DNA from: Clostridia bacterium | GTDB taxonomy: Bacteria; Bacillota; Clostridia; Oscillospirales; CAG-272 | Direction of reading: 5' to 3' | DNA: 14,670 nt | Assembly (NCBI GenBank): GCA_024404475.1 | Contig: JAKSPV010000020.1 | Coordinates: forward strand, 1 to 14,670 | Part shown: one piece after another, positions 6,091 to 12,430 of the stretch | Numbering within the stretch: the first letter of the stretch is position 1 | Layout: every line of letters starts with the position of its first letter | Made by a program: the position numbers and the translations under genes | The notes under the pieces: generated by a model | Seen by the model: only the letters and a program-made list of their open reading frames with translations | What the model was told of the DNA's origin: nothing | Databases searched by the model: none

Positions 6091-7158
6091 ATGGAAATGA
6101 GCGAAGTCATCAAATCGCGCCGGCAGGAACTCGGTCTGTCCCTCGAGGACGTCGGCCGTGCCGTCGGCGTCAACCGTGCCACGGTGATGCGCTGGGAGAG
6201 CGGAAGCGTCCGCACGATCCGCCGCGAAAAACTTCTCGCGCTCGCGGAGGCACTCAAAACGACGCCCGGTCAGCTGATCAGCTGGACGGAAGCGGGCTCG
6301 CCCGCCTCGCGCAACACGAAAGTCGTGATCGGCATCGACGTCGGCGGTTCCGCCACAAAAATCGTCGGTTTCCGGAACGACGAGTCCGGTATGCTCCGGC
6401 TCATTGAGCCGCTCTTCGTGCGTGCGACAGATCCGATCGCGTCGATCTACGGCGCGTTCGGGAAATTCACCGATCAGAACGGGCTTTCGCTCAGCGATAT
6501 CGAAAAAGTCATGATCACCGGCGTCGGCTCGTCGTACGTGGCCGGCCCGATCTACAACCTGCCCTGCGAGGTCATCCCCGAGTTCCGCTCGATCGGCCTC
6601 GGCGGGCTGTACCTCTCCGGTTATGACAAGGCGGTCGTCGCCTCGCTCGGTACAGGCACGGCACTCGTCTTTGCGGAAAAGGATAAGGAGCCGATCTATC
6701 TCGGCGGCACGGGTGTCGGCGGCGGTACCGTCGTCGGGCTCTCCAAAAAACTGCTCGGCATGGACAACATCACCCACGTGCAGGCGCTGGCGGCGGAGGG
6801 TGACCTCAGCCGCGTCGATCTCCGCATCGGCGATATCAGCCGCAAGGACATTCTCCCCGGTTTTTCCGACACGATGACGATGGCGAATTTCGGCAACGTC
6901 AGCGATCTGGCGACGAATGCGGACCTCGCGCTCGGCATCTTCAACATGGTCTACGAAACGATCGGCATGGTCAGCATGTTCGCCGCGCGCAACCACGGCG
7001 TAACGGACGTCGTTCTGACGGGCAATCTGACGACGCTCGGTCCCGCAGCGGAGACGTTCGACACGCTGAACAAGATGTTCAACATGAATTTCATCATCCC
7101 GAAATATTCCGAATTCGGACCGGTCATCGGCGCGGCACTCGCGGGATTCCGGAAATAA
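6091..7158 (+). CDS. Type II pantothenate kinase with N-terminal XRE helix-turn-helix domain
   Basis: A two-domain protein of 355 residues. Residues 4-65 form an XRE/Cro-type helix-turn-helix (RRQELGLSLEDVGRAVGVNR, then ATVMRWESGS and LLALAEALKTTPGQL). From residue 77 there is a full type II pantothenate kinase (Fumble/CoaW-like): phosphate-binding GIDVGGSATKIV (81-92), ITGVGSSY, EFRSIGLGG with E164 at the place of the S. aureus CoaW catalytic glutamate, ASLGTGTALVF (184-194), YLGGTGVGGGTVVGLSKKLL and DTMTMANFGNVS. The kinase phosphorylates pantothenate in the first step of coenzyme A synthesis; the type II class is known for weak CoA feedback. The added DNA-binding domain suggests an enzyme that also regulates transcription, as NadR and BirA do; this is inference. 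The start has AAAAGGCGG nine bases upstream; a second ATG two codons on is less well placed. It is transcribed alone. Confidence 0.88.
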   Translation: MEMSEVIKSRRQELGLSLEDVGRAVGVNRATVMRWESGSVRTIRREKLLALAEALKTTPGQLISWTEAGSPASRNTKVVIGIDVGGSATKIVGFRNDESGMLRLIEPLFVRATDPIASIYGAFGKFTDQNGLSLSDIEKVMITGVGSSYVAGPIYNLPCEVIPEFRSIGLGGLYLSGYDKAVVASLGTGTALVFAEKDKEPIYLGGTGVGGGTVVGLSKKLLGMDNITHVQALAAEGDLSRVDLRIGDISRKDILPGFSDTMTMANFGNVSDLATNADLALGIFNMVYETIGMVSMFAARNHGVTDVVLTGNLTTLGPAAETFDTLNKMFNMNFIIPKYSEFGPVIGAALAGFRK

Positions 7159-7164
7159 AAGATC

Positions 7165-7195
7165 AAAAAAGGACGGCGCTGCCGTCCTTTTCTTT
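7165..7195. terminator. Bidirectional terminator between pantothenate kinase and hom
   Basis: Stem GGACGGC (7171-7177) pairs with GCCGTCC (7181-7187). It has six A before it and TTTTCTTT after it, so there is a T tail in both directions. It serves the convergent ends at 7158 (plus) and 7208 (minus). Confidence 0.88.
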
Positions 7196-7207
7196 ATTCA
7201 GCAGCGG

Positions 7208-8431
7208 TCAGCCGAAGATGCGGATGCGGGACAGCACCCTGCCGACGGCGCCGGAGGCAAAAATCGCAGACGCCTCGCTCTCACGGACGGGAGCCGTCAC
7301 AAAGGAGACCATTCTCTCTCCGCGGCGCAACTCTTCGGCAGAGCCGAACGCGAGACGCGCGTTCTCCAAAACGGCTGACACGTCGTCAGCGGCAGTGCGG
7401 ACGTAATAGGCGAAGGCCTGCTCGCCGAACGGAAGGACTTTGTCACCGGCGGGCTGCCAGTCGGCGGCCGCCTCAAACTCAGCGGCGCCGGAAGCGGCGG
7501 CGACGATATCGGAAACGACTGCACCGGCGGTCGGGAAGCGGCCTGCGCCGCGTCCGTAGTACATCACATCACCGGTAACGGGACTGCACACGGAAACGGC
7601 GTTATAGACGTCATCGACGCGGGCAAGCGGGTGGCTTTCCGGAACGAAAGCCGGGGAGACCCACGCCGCGATGCCGTTTTCACGGCGGCGGAACGAGCCG
7701 ATCAGTTTGACCGTGCCGCCCCAGAGGGAGGCATCACGGAAGTCCTCGGCGGTGATGCCCGTCATCGTCTCGGCATAGACCTCCTCCGAACGAAGGAGTA
7801 ATCCCGTGGCGAGCGCCGCGAGAATCGTGATCTTGCGCTGGGTGTCGATGCCGTCAACGTCCGCGCTCGGATTTTTCTCGGCATAGCCGAGGCGCTGTGC
7901 ATCGGAAAGGACAGCCGCGAAGTCGGCGCCCTCGTTCTTCATCTTGGTCAGGATATAGTTTGTCGTGCCGTTCATGATACCGTCGATACGGTCTATCACA
8001 TCGCCGCTGAGCGACGTGCGGATCGAACGGATCAGCGGGATACCGCCGCCGACGGAGGCCTCGAAGAGGTAGAACACACCGTTATCCCGCGCCGCCTTGC
8101 AGAGCTCGATGCCATACGTGGCGACTACTTCCTTGTTAGAAGTAACGACGCTCTTCCCCGCCTGCATCGCGGCGACGGAGAATTCAAAAGCCGGATGGGC
8201 GCCCCCCATCGTTTCGGCGACGACGGTCACGTCGGGATCGTCCAGGATGACGTTATAGTCGTGCACGACGCGGTCGGCATACGGAGAGTCCGGAAACTCG
8301 CGCAGATCGAGGATATATTTGACGCGGACGTCATCGCCCACGGCGCGTGAAACGGCAGCGGCGTTCCGGTCGAGAACGGCGGCAACGCCGCCTCCGACCA
8401 CGCCGAAACCGAGGATGGCAATACTGATCAT
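7208..8431 (-). CDS. hom: Homoserine dehydrogenase
   Basis: Reduces aspartate semialdehyde to homoserine with NAD(P)H, the branch point to threonine and methionine. The protein has 407 residues. The nucleotide-binding loop is ILGFGVVGGGV (7-16). TSNKEVVATYG carries conserved K100. The catalytic block has E185 (GYAEKNPSADVDG), D196 and K200 (GIDTQRK), matching the pattern known from yeast homoserine dehydrogenase, and NGTTNYILTKM precedes it. The last 70 residues (YYVRTAADDVSAVLENA to RVLSRIRIFG) look like a C-terminal ACT domain, the usual site of amino-acid feedback. The ATG at 8431 has GGAAAGGA eight bases upstream and is immediately followed by the conserved fold, so the 52 residues of open frame upstream are not part of the protein. 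It lies 26 bases after the PHP gene and is probably co-transcribed with it. No thrB, thrC, lysC or asd is in the window. Confidence 0.95.
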   Translation of the reverse strand: MISIAILGFGVVGGGVAAVLDRNAAAVSRAVGDDVRVKYILDLREFPDSPYADRVVHDYNVILDDPDVTVVAETMGGAHPAFEFSVAAMQAGKSVVTSNKEVVATYGIELCKAARDNGVFYLFEASVGGGIPLIRSIRTSLSGDVIDRIDGIMNGTTNYILTKMKNEGADFAAVLSDAQRLGYAEKNPSADVDGIDTQRKITILAALATGLLLRSEEVYAETMTGITAEDFRDASLWGGTVKLIGSFRRRENGIAAWVSPAFVPESHPLARVDDVYNAVSVCSPVTGDVMYYGRGAGRFPTAGAVVSDIVAAASGAAEFEAAADWQPAGDKVLPFGEQAFAYYVRTAADDVSAVLENARLAFGSAEELRRGERMVSFVTAPVRESEASAIFASGAVGRVLSRIRIFG

Positions 8432-8457
8432 GATCTTGATCCTTTCCGATATAAGGT

Positions 8458-9261
8458 TCAGCGCCGGTGCTCCAGCGCGGCAAATTCGCGTATCCCGCAG
8501 GCATCCGCGAATGCGAGCAATTCTTTGTGACGGCAGAATGCCGCCGGACGGTGGGCATCGGTGCCGAGGTGGAATCGGCAGCCGCATTCCCGCGCCAGGG
8601 TGAACAGGCGCTTGTCCTCGACAGAGAATCCGTCCGCGTCCGTCGATCCGGGGTTATCCAGAATGGCAACGGCGTTCAGCTCGACGGAGACACCGGCGTC
8701 CGCGATTGAGCGGAACGTCCCGATCAGCTCATTATCCGTAAAACCGCCGAGAAGCTCGTCCTGTCTGTCGTAAAAGCCAAGGACGCCGAACGGATGCGCG
8801 ATACCGTCCGCAACGCGGGCGTTCAACGCGGCATCGACGCGGCGGAGCAGGATCGACCGGATCTCGGGAAGCGAGGTCACGTCCCTGTCAATGGTAAAGT
8901 CCTTCATGTGCAAATGACTTGTTGCGATAAGGACGTAATCGAACAGCGCGCGGGTATCGGACGCCATGCCGACCGTAAAATGTTTATCAATATCAATTTC
9001 GCAGCCGATGTGGACGCGGACACCCCACGAGGCAAGCGTGTCGGCAGGCAGTTCATCACGGATCGAGAGAACGTGCGCAACGGTCTGGTTGGAGTACCAG
9101 GAGCTCGCACCAGGAATCTTCTCGTCCCACATGTGGTTCGAGAAGCCGATGTCTGTAATGCTCTCCCCGGCGGCAAGCGCCGCGTAGGCCTCCGGCGTCG
9201 CGCTGCTGTGTCCGCAGTTTGACAGGTTGGTATGGATATGGTAGTCGCCAAGCGTTCTCAT
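8458..9261 (-). CDS. PHP-domain metal-dependent phosphoesterase (histidinol-phosphatase-like)
   Basis: A 267-residue PHP protein with the expected metal ligands in order: DYHIHTNLSNCGH (H8, H10, H18), FSNH (H43), GCEID (E88), ATSHLH (H116, H118), AHPFGV (H156) and LGTDAHRP (D235, H237). Length and order resemble the HisK-type histidinol-phosphatase/PHP hydrolase group, but exact substrate specificity cannot be read. The ATG at 9261 is chosen because the first metal motif follows it at once and GGAAGGAGA lies upstream, though the spacing of about 12 bases is long. A longer frame from a GTG at 9300 lacks a ribosome binding site. It has a strong promoter at 9314-9342 and is followed after 26 bases by hom, suggesting a two-gene operon. 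A link to amino-acid metabolism is inference from that neighbour. Confidence 0.85.
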   Translation of the reverse strand: MRTLGDYHIHTNLSNCGHSSATPEAYAALAAGESITDIGFSNHMWDEKIPGASSWYSNQTVAHVLSIRDELPADTLASWGVRVHIGCEIDIDKHFTVGMASDTRALFDYVLIATSHLHMKDFTIDRDVTSLPEIRSILLRRVDAALNARVADGIAHPFGVLGFYDRQDELLGGFTDNELIGTFRSIADAGVSVELNAVAILDNPGSTDADGFSVEDKRLFTLARECGCRFHLGTDAHRPAAFCRHKELLAFADACGIREFAALEHRR

Positions 9262-9313
9262 CGATAGAAATGTCTCCTTCCTGACGCACCGCAAAGGCAC
9301 ATCGGGATATCAT

Positions 9314-9342
9314 ATGCTACCACACGGGACGACTCTTGTCAA
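9314..9342 (-). promoter_or_regulatory. Sigma-A promoter of the PHP-hom operon
   Basis: On the minus strand: perfect -35 TTGACA (9337-9342), 17-base spacer, -10 TAGCAT (9314-9319) preceded by TGG, an extended -10. Confidence 0.7.
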
Positions 9343-9356
9343 GGGAGAGAGGTATG

Positions 9357-9402
9357 TATCGTGCAAAAAACCTGCGCTTTGGAGCACATATCGTGCACAA
9401 AA
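9357..9402. repeat. Two near-identical 14-base direct repeats between divergent promoters
   Basis: TATCGTGCAAAAAA (9357-9370) and TATCGTGCACAAAA (9389-9402) differ at one base and start 32 bases apart, about three helical turns. The second overlaps the short inverted repeat GCAC-ATATC-GTGC (9384-9396). They fill the space between the -35 of the PHP-hom operon and the -35 of the SPFH gene, so they could be paired operator half-sites. Confidence 0.45.
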
Positions 9403-9407
9403 GACGC

Positions 9408-9436
9408 TTGCAATTTCTCCCGCCTTCCTGTATAAT
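9408..9436 (+). promoter_or_regulatory. Sigma-A promoter of the SPFH gene
   Basis: -35 TTGCAA (9408-9413), 17-base spacer, -10 TATAAT (9431-9436). The leader to the ATG at 9495 is about 50 bases and ends with AAAGGAGTG. Confidence 0.8.
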
Positions 9437-9494
9437 TGTCACGTAAACAAAGGTGGCACACACCGCCAATACATATCAAAGGAGTGTCATACAA

Positions 9495-10448
9495 ATGACC
9501 TGGATCATTCTTTCCCTCTTCGCGGTAGCCCTGCTCTTCGTTCTGCTCGGTGCCCACGGCAAATCGTGGTACCTCTGCAAGAGACAGCTGCTGTGTCTTC
9601 TCGGTCTCGTCGTCATCCTCTTCGGCTGCATCACCTCCGTCCCGACCGGTCACACCGGTATTCTGACGACGTTCGGTCACGTGGAAGACACGACGCTCGA
9701 AGCCGGTGTCCACTTCAAACTCCCCTACCAGGAAGTCGTCTGCATGGACAACCGTAACCAGAAGGCGATCATCAACATGAGCTGCTTCTCGAAGGACATT
9801 CAGGAAGTTGAGATCATCTACTCGCTGAACTACCAGATCAACAAGGAAAACGCGCAGACGATCTACAAGGAGATCGGTTCCAACTACTACACGGTCGTCA
9901 TGGAATCCCGCATTCAGAAAGCCGTTAAAACATTCACCGCGCTTTACACCGCCGAGGATCTGATCGCCAACCGCGACAAGCTCTCGAAAGAGATTGAGGA
10001 ACGCCTGCGCGAGCAGCTCGCCTCCTACAACATTGAAGTGATCGACACCGCTATCGAGAACATGGACTTCTCCGACGCTTTTACGAACGCCGTCGAGCAG
10101 AAGCAGGTCGCCGCGCAGAACAAACTGCAGGCCGAGATCGAACAGGCCAAGAAGACCATGGAGCAGGAAGCAACTGCCGAGCGTGCACGCATCGAAGCGG
10201 AAGCCAACGCCGCCGTCGCCAAGATCCAGGCGGAAGCCGATCTCGAAGTCACGAAGATCCAGGCGGACGCCGCGGAATACGCCGGTCAGAAGGATGCCGC
10301 CAAGAACGAAGCGATCGCCAGAACGCTGACGGATCTTCTCGTCAAATACTACGAGAGCCAGGCGTGGAACGGCGAACTTCCCGAGTACTTCGTCGGCGGT
10401 GTGGACACCGCCCTCCCGATTCTCGGCAGCGCCGAAAACGCACAGTAA
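9495..10448 (+). CDS. SPFH/band 7 (prohibitin-like) membrane protein
   Basis: SPFH proteins form large ring-like membrane scaffolds that organise membrane domains and proteases. This 317-residue protein has two hydrophobic segments (about 2-19 and 31-47), an SPFH domain from VPTGHTGILTTFG (49) to about 195, and a long charged alanine/glutamate coiled coil (about 195-275). It ends with the prohibitin-like WNGELPEYF block (291-299). Within the coiled coil, KIQAEADLEV and KIQADAA are near repeats, and AAGATCCAGGCGGA occurs twice in the DNA 33 bases apart. The ATG at 9495 is preceded by AAAGGAGTG and starts the first membrane segment; the 14 codons of open frame before it include the ribosome binding site and are rejected. 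It is a single-gene unit with its own promoter and terminator. No NfeD-like partner is adjacent, so the client is unknown. Confidence 0.92.
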   Translation: MTWIILSLFAVALLFVLLGAHGKSWYLCKRQLLCLLGLVVILFGCITSVPTGHTGILTTFGHVEDTTLEAGVHFKLPYQEVVCMDNRNQKAIINMSCFSKDIQEVEIIYSLNYQINKENAQTIYKEIGSNYYTVVMESRIQKAVKTFTALYTAEDLIANRDKLSKEIEERLREQLASYNIEVIDTAIENMDFSDAFTNAVEQKQVAAQNKLQAEIEQAKKTMEQEATAERARIEAEANAAVAKIQAEADLEVTKIQADAAEYAGQKDAAKNEAIARTLTDLLVKYYESQAWNGELPEYFVGGVDTALPILGSAENAQ

Positions 10449-10464
10449 TCATCAGCCGACCGCA

Positions 10465-10498
10465 AAGAGCCGCTGCCTCCGGGCAGCGGCTTCTTTCT
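10465..10498 (+). terminator. Terminator of the SPFH gene
   Basis: Stem GCCGCTGCC (10469-10477) and GGCAGCGGC (10482-10490) with loop TCCG, followed by TTCTTTCT. Confidence 0.85.
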
Positions 10499-10501
10499 GT
10501 C

Positions 10502-10530
10502 TTGACAAAGCACGTCCCGTGCTTTATAAT
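10502..10530 (+). promoter_or_regulatory. Perfect consensus sigma-A promoter of the exporter gene with a palindromic spacer
   Basis: TTGACA (10502-10507), exactly 17 bases, TATAAT (10525-10530). The whole spacer is an inverted repeat: AAGCACG-TCC-CGTGCTT, extending by one more pair into both boxes (10507 and 10525). A promoter this strong with a built-in palindrome is the classical layout of a repressor-controlled promoter. Confidence 0.85.
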
Positions 10531-10570
10531 ACTGCCGGAATACATCACATGAAAAAAAGGACGTGATGAC

Positions 10571-11824
10571 GTGGCAGAATATACCGAGCGAGAGATCTCC
10601 CTCGTACTCAGCGCCGCCTTGGACATCGGAGAGAGTATGCTCGAGACCGGTGCGGAGATCCACCGCGTCGAGGACACCGTAGAGCGCATCTGTCTCGCCT
10701 ACGGCGCCGAACGGGCTGACGTGTTCTCGATCATTTCCCTGATCGTCGCAACGTTCAGAACGAAGGAAGGACACCACAAAACGCAGAGCCGCCGCGTCTA
10801 TGCCGCGGGGACGAATCTCTGCAATCTGGAGGTCATGAACGCGCTCTCGCGGCGCATCTGCTGCGAAACGCCACCGCCGGAAGACCTCGCCGGGCTCATC
10901 CGGGAGGCACACGAAAAGCAGAAAGAAAAACGCCTTGCCGTCCTCTGGCGGCTCCTCGGCGGGATGATGGCAGTCGGAGCGTTCGTCATCTTCTTCGGCG
11001 GGACGATCCTTGACGCACTCATCGCCGCCGTTATTGCCCTGCCGGTACAGATCGTCTCGCAAAGTGATCCGCGCGGCTTCAACATGCTTGCAAAAACGTT
11101 CATCAGCGCTTTTATCGCCGGTGTGCTTGCGGTGCTTGCCGTCCGGCTCGGGATCGGACAGAACGCCGACAAGATCATGATCGGCACGATCATGCTGCTC
11201 ATCCCCGGGCTTGCCTTCGGCGCGTCGCTCCGTGATATGCTCTGCGGCGACATCATGGCGGGCTCGCTCCGGCTGATCCAGTCGATGCTTCTGGCGATCG
11301 TCATCGCCTCCGGCTACGCGCTCGCCATTCTCCTGCCCGGCACGTCGTTCGGTATCAGCGACGCCGCTGCCGCGCCGCTGCTCGTTGTTATCGCCGGTGT
11401 TCTCGGCACGGTCGGCTTTTCGATCACATTCCGCATCCGTTGGCGCCGGCTGGCTTTTGCCGCCATCGGCGGGCTTATCGCCTCCGTCGTTTATGTTGCA
11501 GTCTCACACCACGGCGGTGACTACTTCGTTGCGAATCTCGTCGCCGCGATCGCCGTGACGTCTTACGCCGAAATCATGGCGCGGCTCATCAAGACGCCCG
11601 TCACCGTTCTCCTGATCCCCGGCATCGTTCCGCTCGTTCCCGGCGGAATGCTCTACTACACGATGCGTTACCTTGTCATAGGTGATACGGAGCGCTTCCG
11701 CGACGCCGGAATCGGCACCGCGCTGACCGGTCTCGGCATCGCCGTCGGTCTTATGATCGTCTCCCTCACCGCGCACGTCATCACAGGGCAAATCTCCGCC
11801 GGAAAAAAGCGGCAGAAAAAATAA
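10571..11824 (+). CDS. Threonine/serine exporter, fused ThrE type
   Basis: Inner-membrane exporter of 417 residues in which both ThrE-family halves are in one chain. The N-terminal part (1-120) is the conserved cytoplasmic region with LETGAEIHRVEDT (25-37). It is followed by about ten hydrophobic segments from about 124 to 405. Family motifs include IPGLAFGASLRDMLCGD (211-227) in the first half and IPGIVPLVPGGMLYY (349-363) in the second. Corynebacterium ThrE is similarly fused, whereas many bacteria have two proteins (YjjP and YjjB, linked to succinate export in E. coli). Start is GTG at 10571, nine bases after AAAGGA. The C-terminus ends in a basic tail (GKKRQKK). Amino-acid export is the family role; the actual substrate here is inferred. 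The promoter carries a likely operator. No terminator is visible before mscL, so some read-through is likely. Confidence 0.9.
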   Translation: MAEYTEREISLVLSAALDIGESMLETGAEIHRVEDTVERICLAYGAERADVFSIISLIVATFRTKEGHHKTQSRRVYAAGTNLCNLEVMNALSRRICCETPPPEDLAGLIREAHEKQKEKRLAVLWRLLGGMMAVGAFVIFFGGTILDALIAAVIALPVQIVSQSDPRGFNMLAKTFISAFIAGVLAVLAVRLGIGQNADKIMIGTIMLLIPGLAFGASLRDMLCGDIMAGSLRLIQSMLLAIVIASGYALAILLPGTSFGISDAAAAPLLVVIAGVLGTVGFSITFRIRWRRLAFAAIGGLIASVVYVAVSHHGGDYFVANLVAAIAVTSYAEIMARLIKTPVTVLLIPGIVPLVPGGMLYYTMRYLVIGDTERFRDAGIGTALTGLGIAVGLMIVSLTAHVITGQISAGKKRQKK

Positions 11825-11832
11825 AACGCCGA

Positions 11833-11861
11833 TTGACAAAAAACGGCAGCGGTGATACAAT
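11833..11861 (+). promoter_or_regulatory. Sigma-A promoter of mscL
   Basis: TTGACA (11833-11838), 17-base spacer, TACAAT (11856-11861) preceded by TGA. It begins 8 bases after the exporter stop codon. Confidence 0.82.
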
Positions 11862-11903
11862 AAACTTGTAATCCCTTATTTTATTTTCACAAGGAGAAAA
11901 AAC

Positions 11904-12386
11904 ATGAGTTTCTTCAAAGATTTCAAAGCATTCGTCTCCCGCGGCAACGTGGTTGACATGGCCGTCGGCGTGGTCGTCGGCGGTGCGTTCGGCAAGATCG
12001 TTTCCTCGCTCGTTGCCGACATCATCACCCCTCTCATCAGCCTTCTGACCGGCGGCGCTACCCTTGCTGAATCCTACGTCTGCCTCAACGCCGACGAAGC
12101 ATTCTCCTACGCCTCCTTCCCGACCGTGGCACTCGCAAACGAAGCCGGCTACGCAACGCTGAACTACGGTATCTTCGTGCAGACCATTATCGACTTCCTG
12201 CTCATCGCGCTCTCCATCTTCTGCGTCATCCGCATCATCACCAAGAGCCGCGAAAAGCTCGAGGCCAAGAAGAAAGCCGAAGAAACTGCTGCCGCTGCAG
12301 AAGCTGCCGCTGCTGCTCCCGCTGAGCCCGTCGAGACCGCCGAGGACATCCTCCGCGACATCCGCACGATGCTCGAAAAGAAATAA
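11904..12386 (+). CDS. mscL: Large-conductance mechanosensitive channel MscL
   Basis: Pentameric membrane channel that opens under membrane tension and releases solutes on osmotic downshock. The 160-residue protein has the N-terminal amphipathic helix (MSFFKDFKAFVSRGN), the conserved TM1 with VDMAVGVVVGGAFGKIVSSLVADIITPL (18-44), an outer loop (about 45-87), TM2 with YGIFVQTIIDFLLIALSIF (88-106) and a basic stretch after it. The tail has a low-complexity alanine-rich insert (about 128-142) before the final predicted helix (EDILRDIRTMLEKK), making it somewhat longer than usual. The ATG has AAGGAG seven bases upstream. Own promoter and a strong terminator. Confidence 0.97.
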   Translation: MSFFKDFKAFVSRGNVVDMAVGVVVGGAFGKIVSSLVADIITPLISLLTGGATLAESYVCLNADEAFSYASFPTVALANEAGYATLNYGIFVQTIIDFLLIALSIFCVIRIITKSREKLEAKKKAEETAAAAEAAAAAPAEPVETAEDILRDIRTMLEKK

Positions 12387-12390
12387 TCCG

Positions 12391-12430
12391 AAAAAGAGAG
12401 AGCCGACCGTCCGGTCGGCTCTTTTTTTAT
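12391..12430. terminator. Bidirectional terminator between mscL and the GTPase-NYN gene
   Basis: Stem AGAGCCGACC (12399-12408) and GGTCGGCTCT (12413-12422), loop GTCC. The plus strand continues with a run of seven T; the minus strand continues with CTCTTTTT. It lies between the convergent stops at 12386 and 12427. Confidence 0.92.

Noticed and set aside
6052..6996. Open frame of 314 codons on the minus strand opposite the pantothenate kinase
   Set aside because: Composition (runs of D, R, H, V) is that of an antisense frame; the plus-strand kinase is unambiguous.
8432..8587. Upstream extension of hom giving a 459-residue protein
   Set aside because: The extra 52 residues overlap the end of the PHP gene and include the hom ribosome binding site; the conserved nucleotide-binding fold starts directly at the ATG at 8431.
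9453..9494. Earlier start for the SPFH gene
   Set aside because: The extension would translate the AAAGGAGTG ribosome binding site that serves the ATG at 9495.
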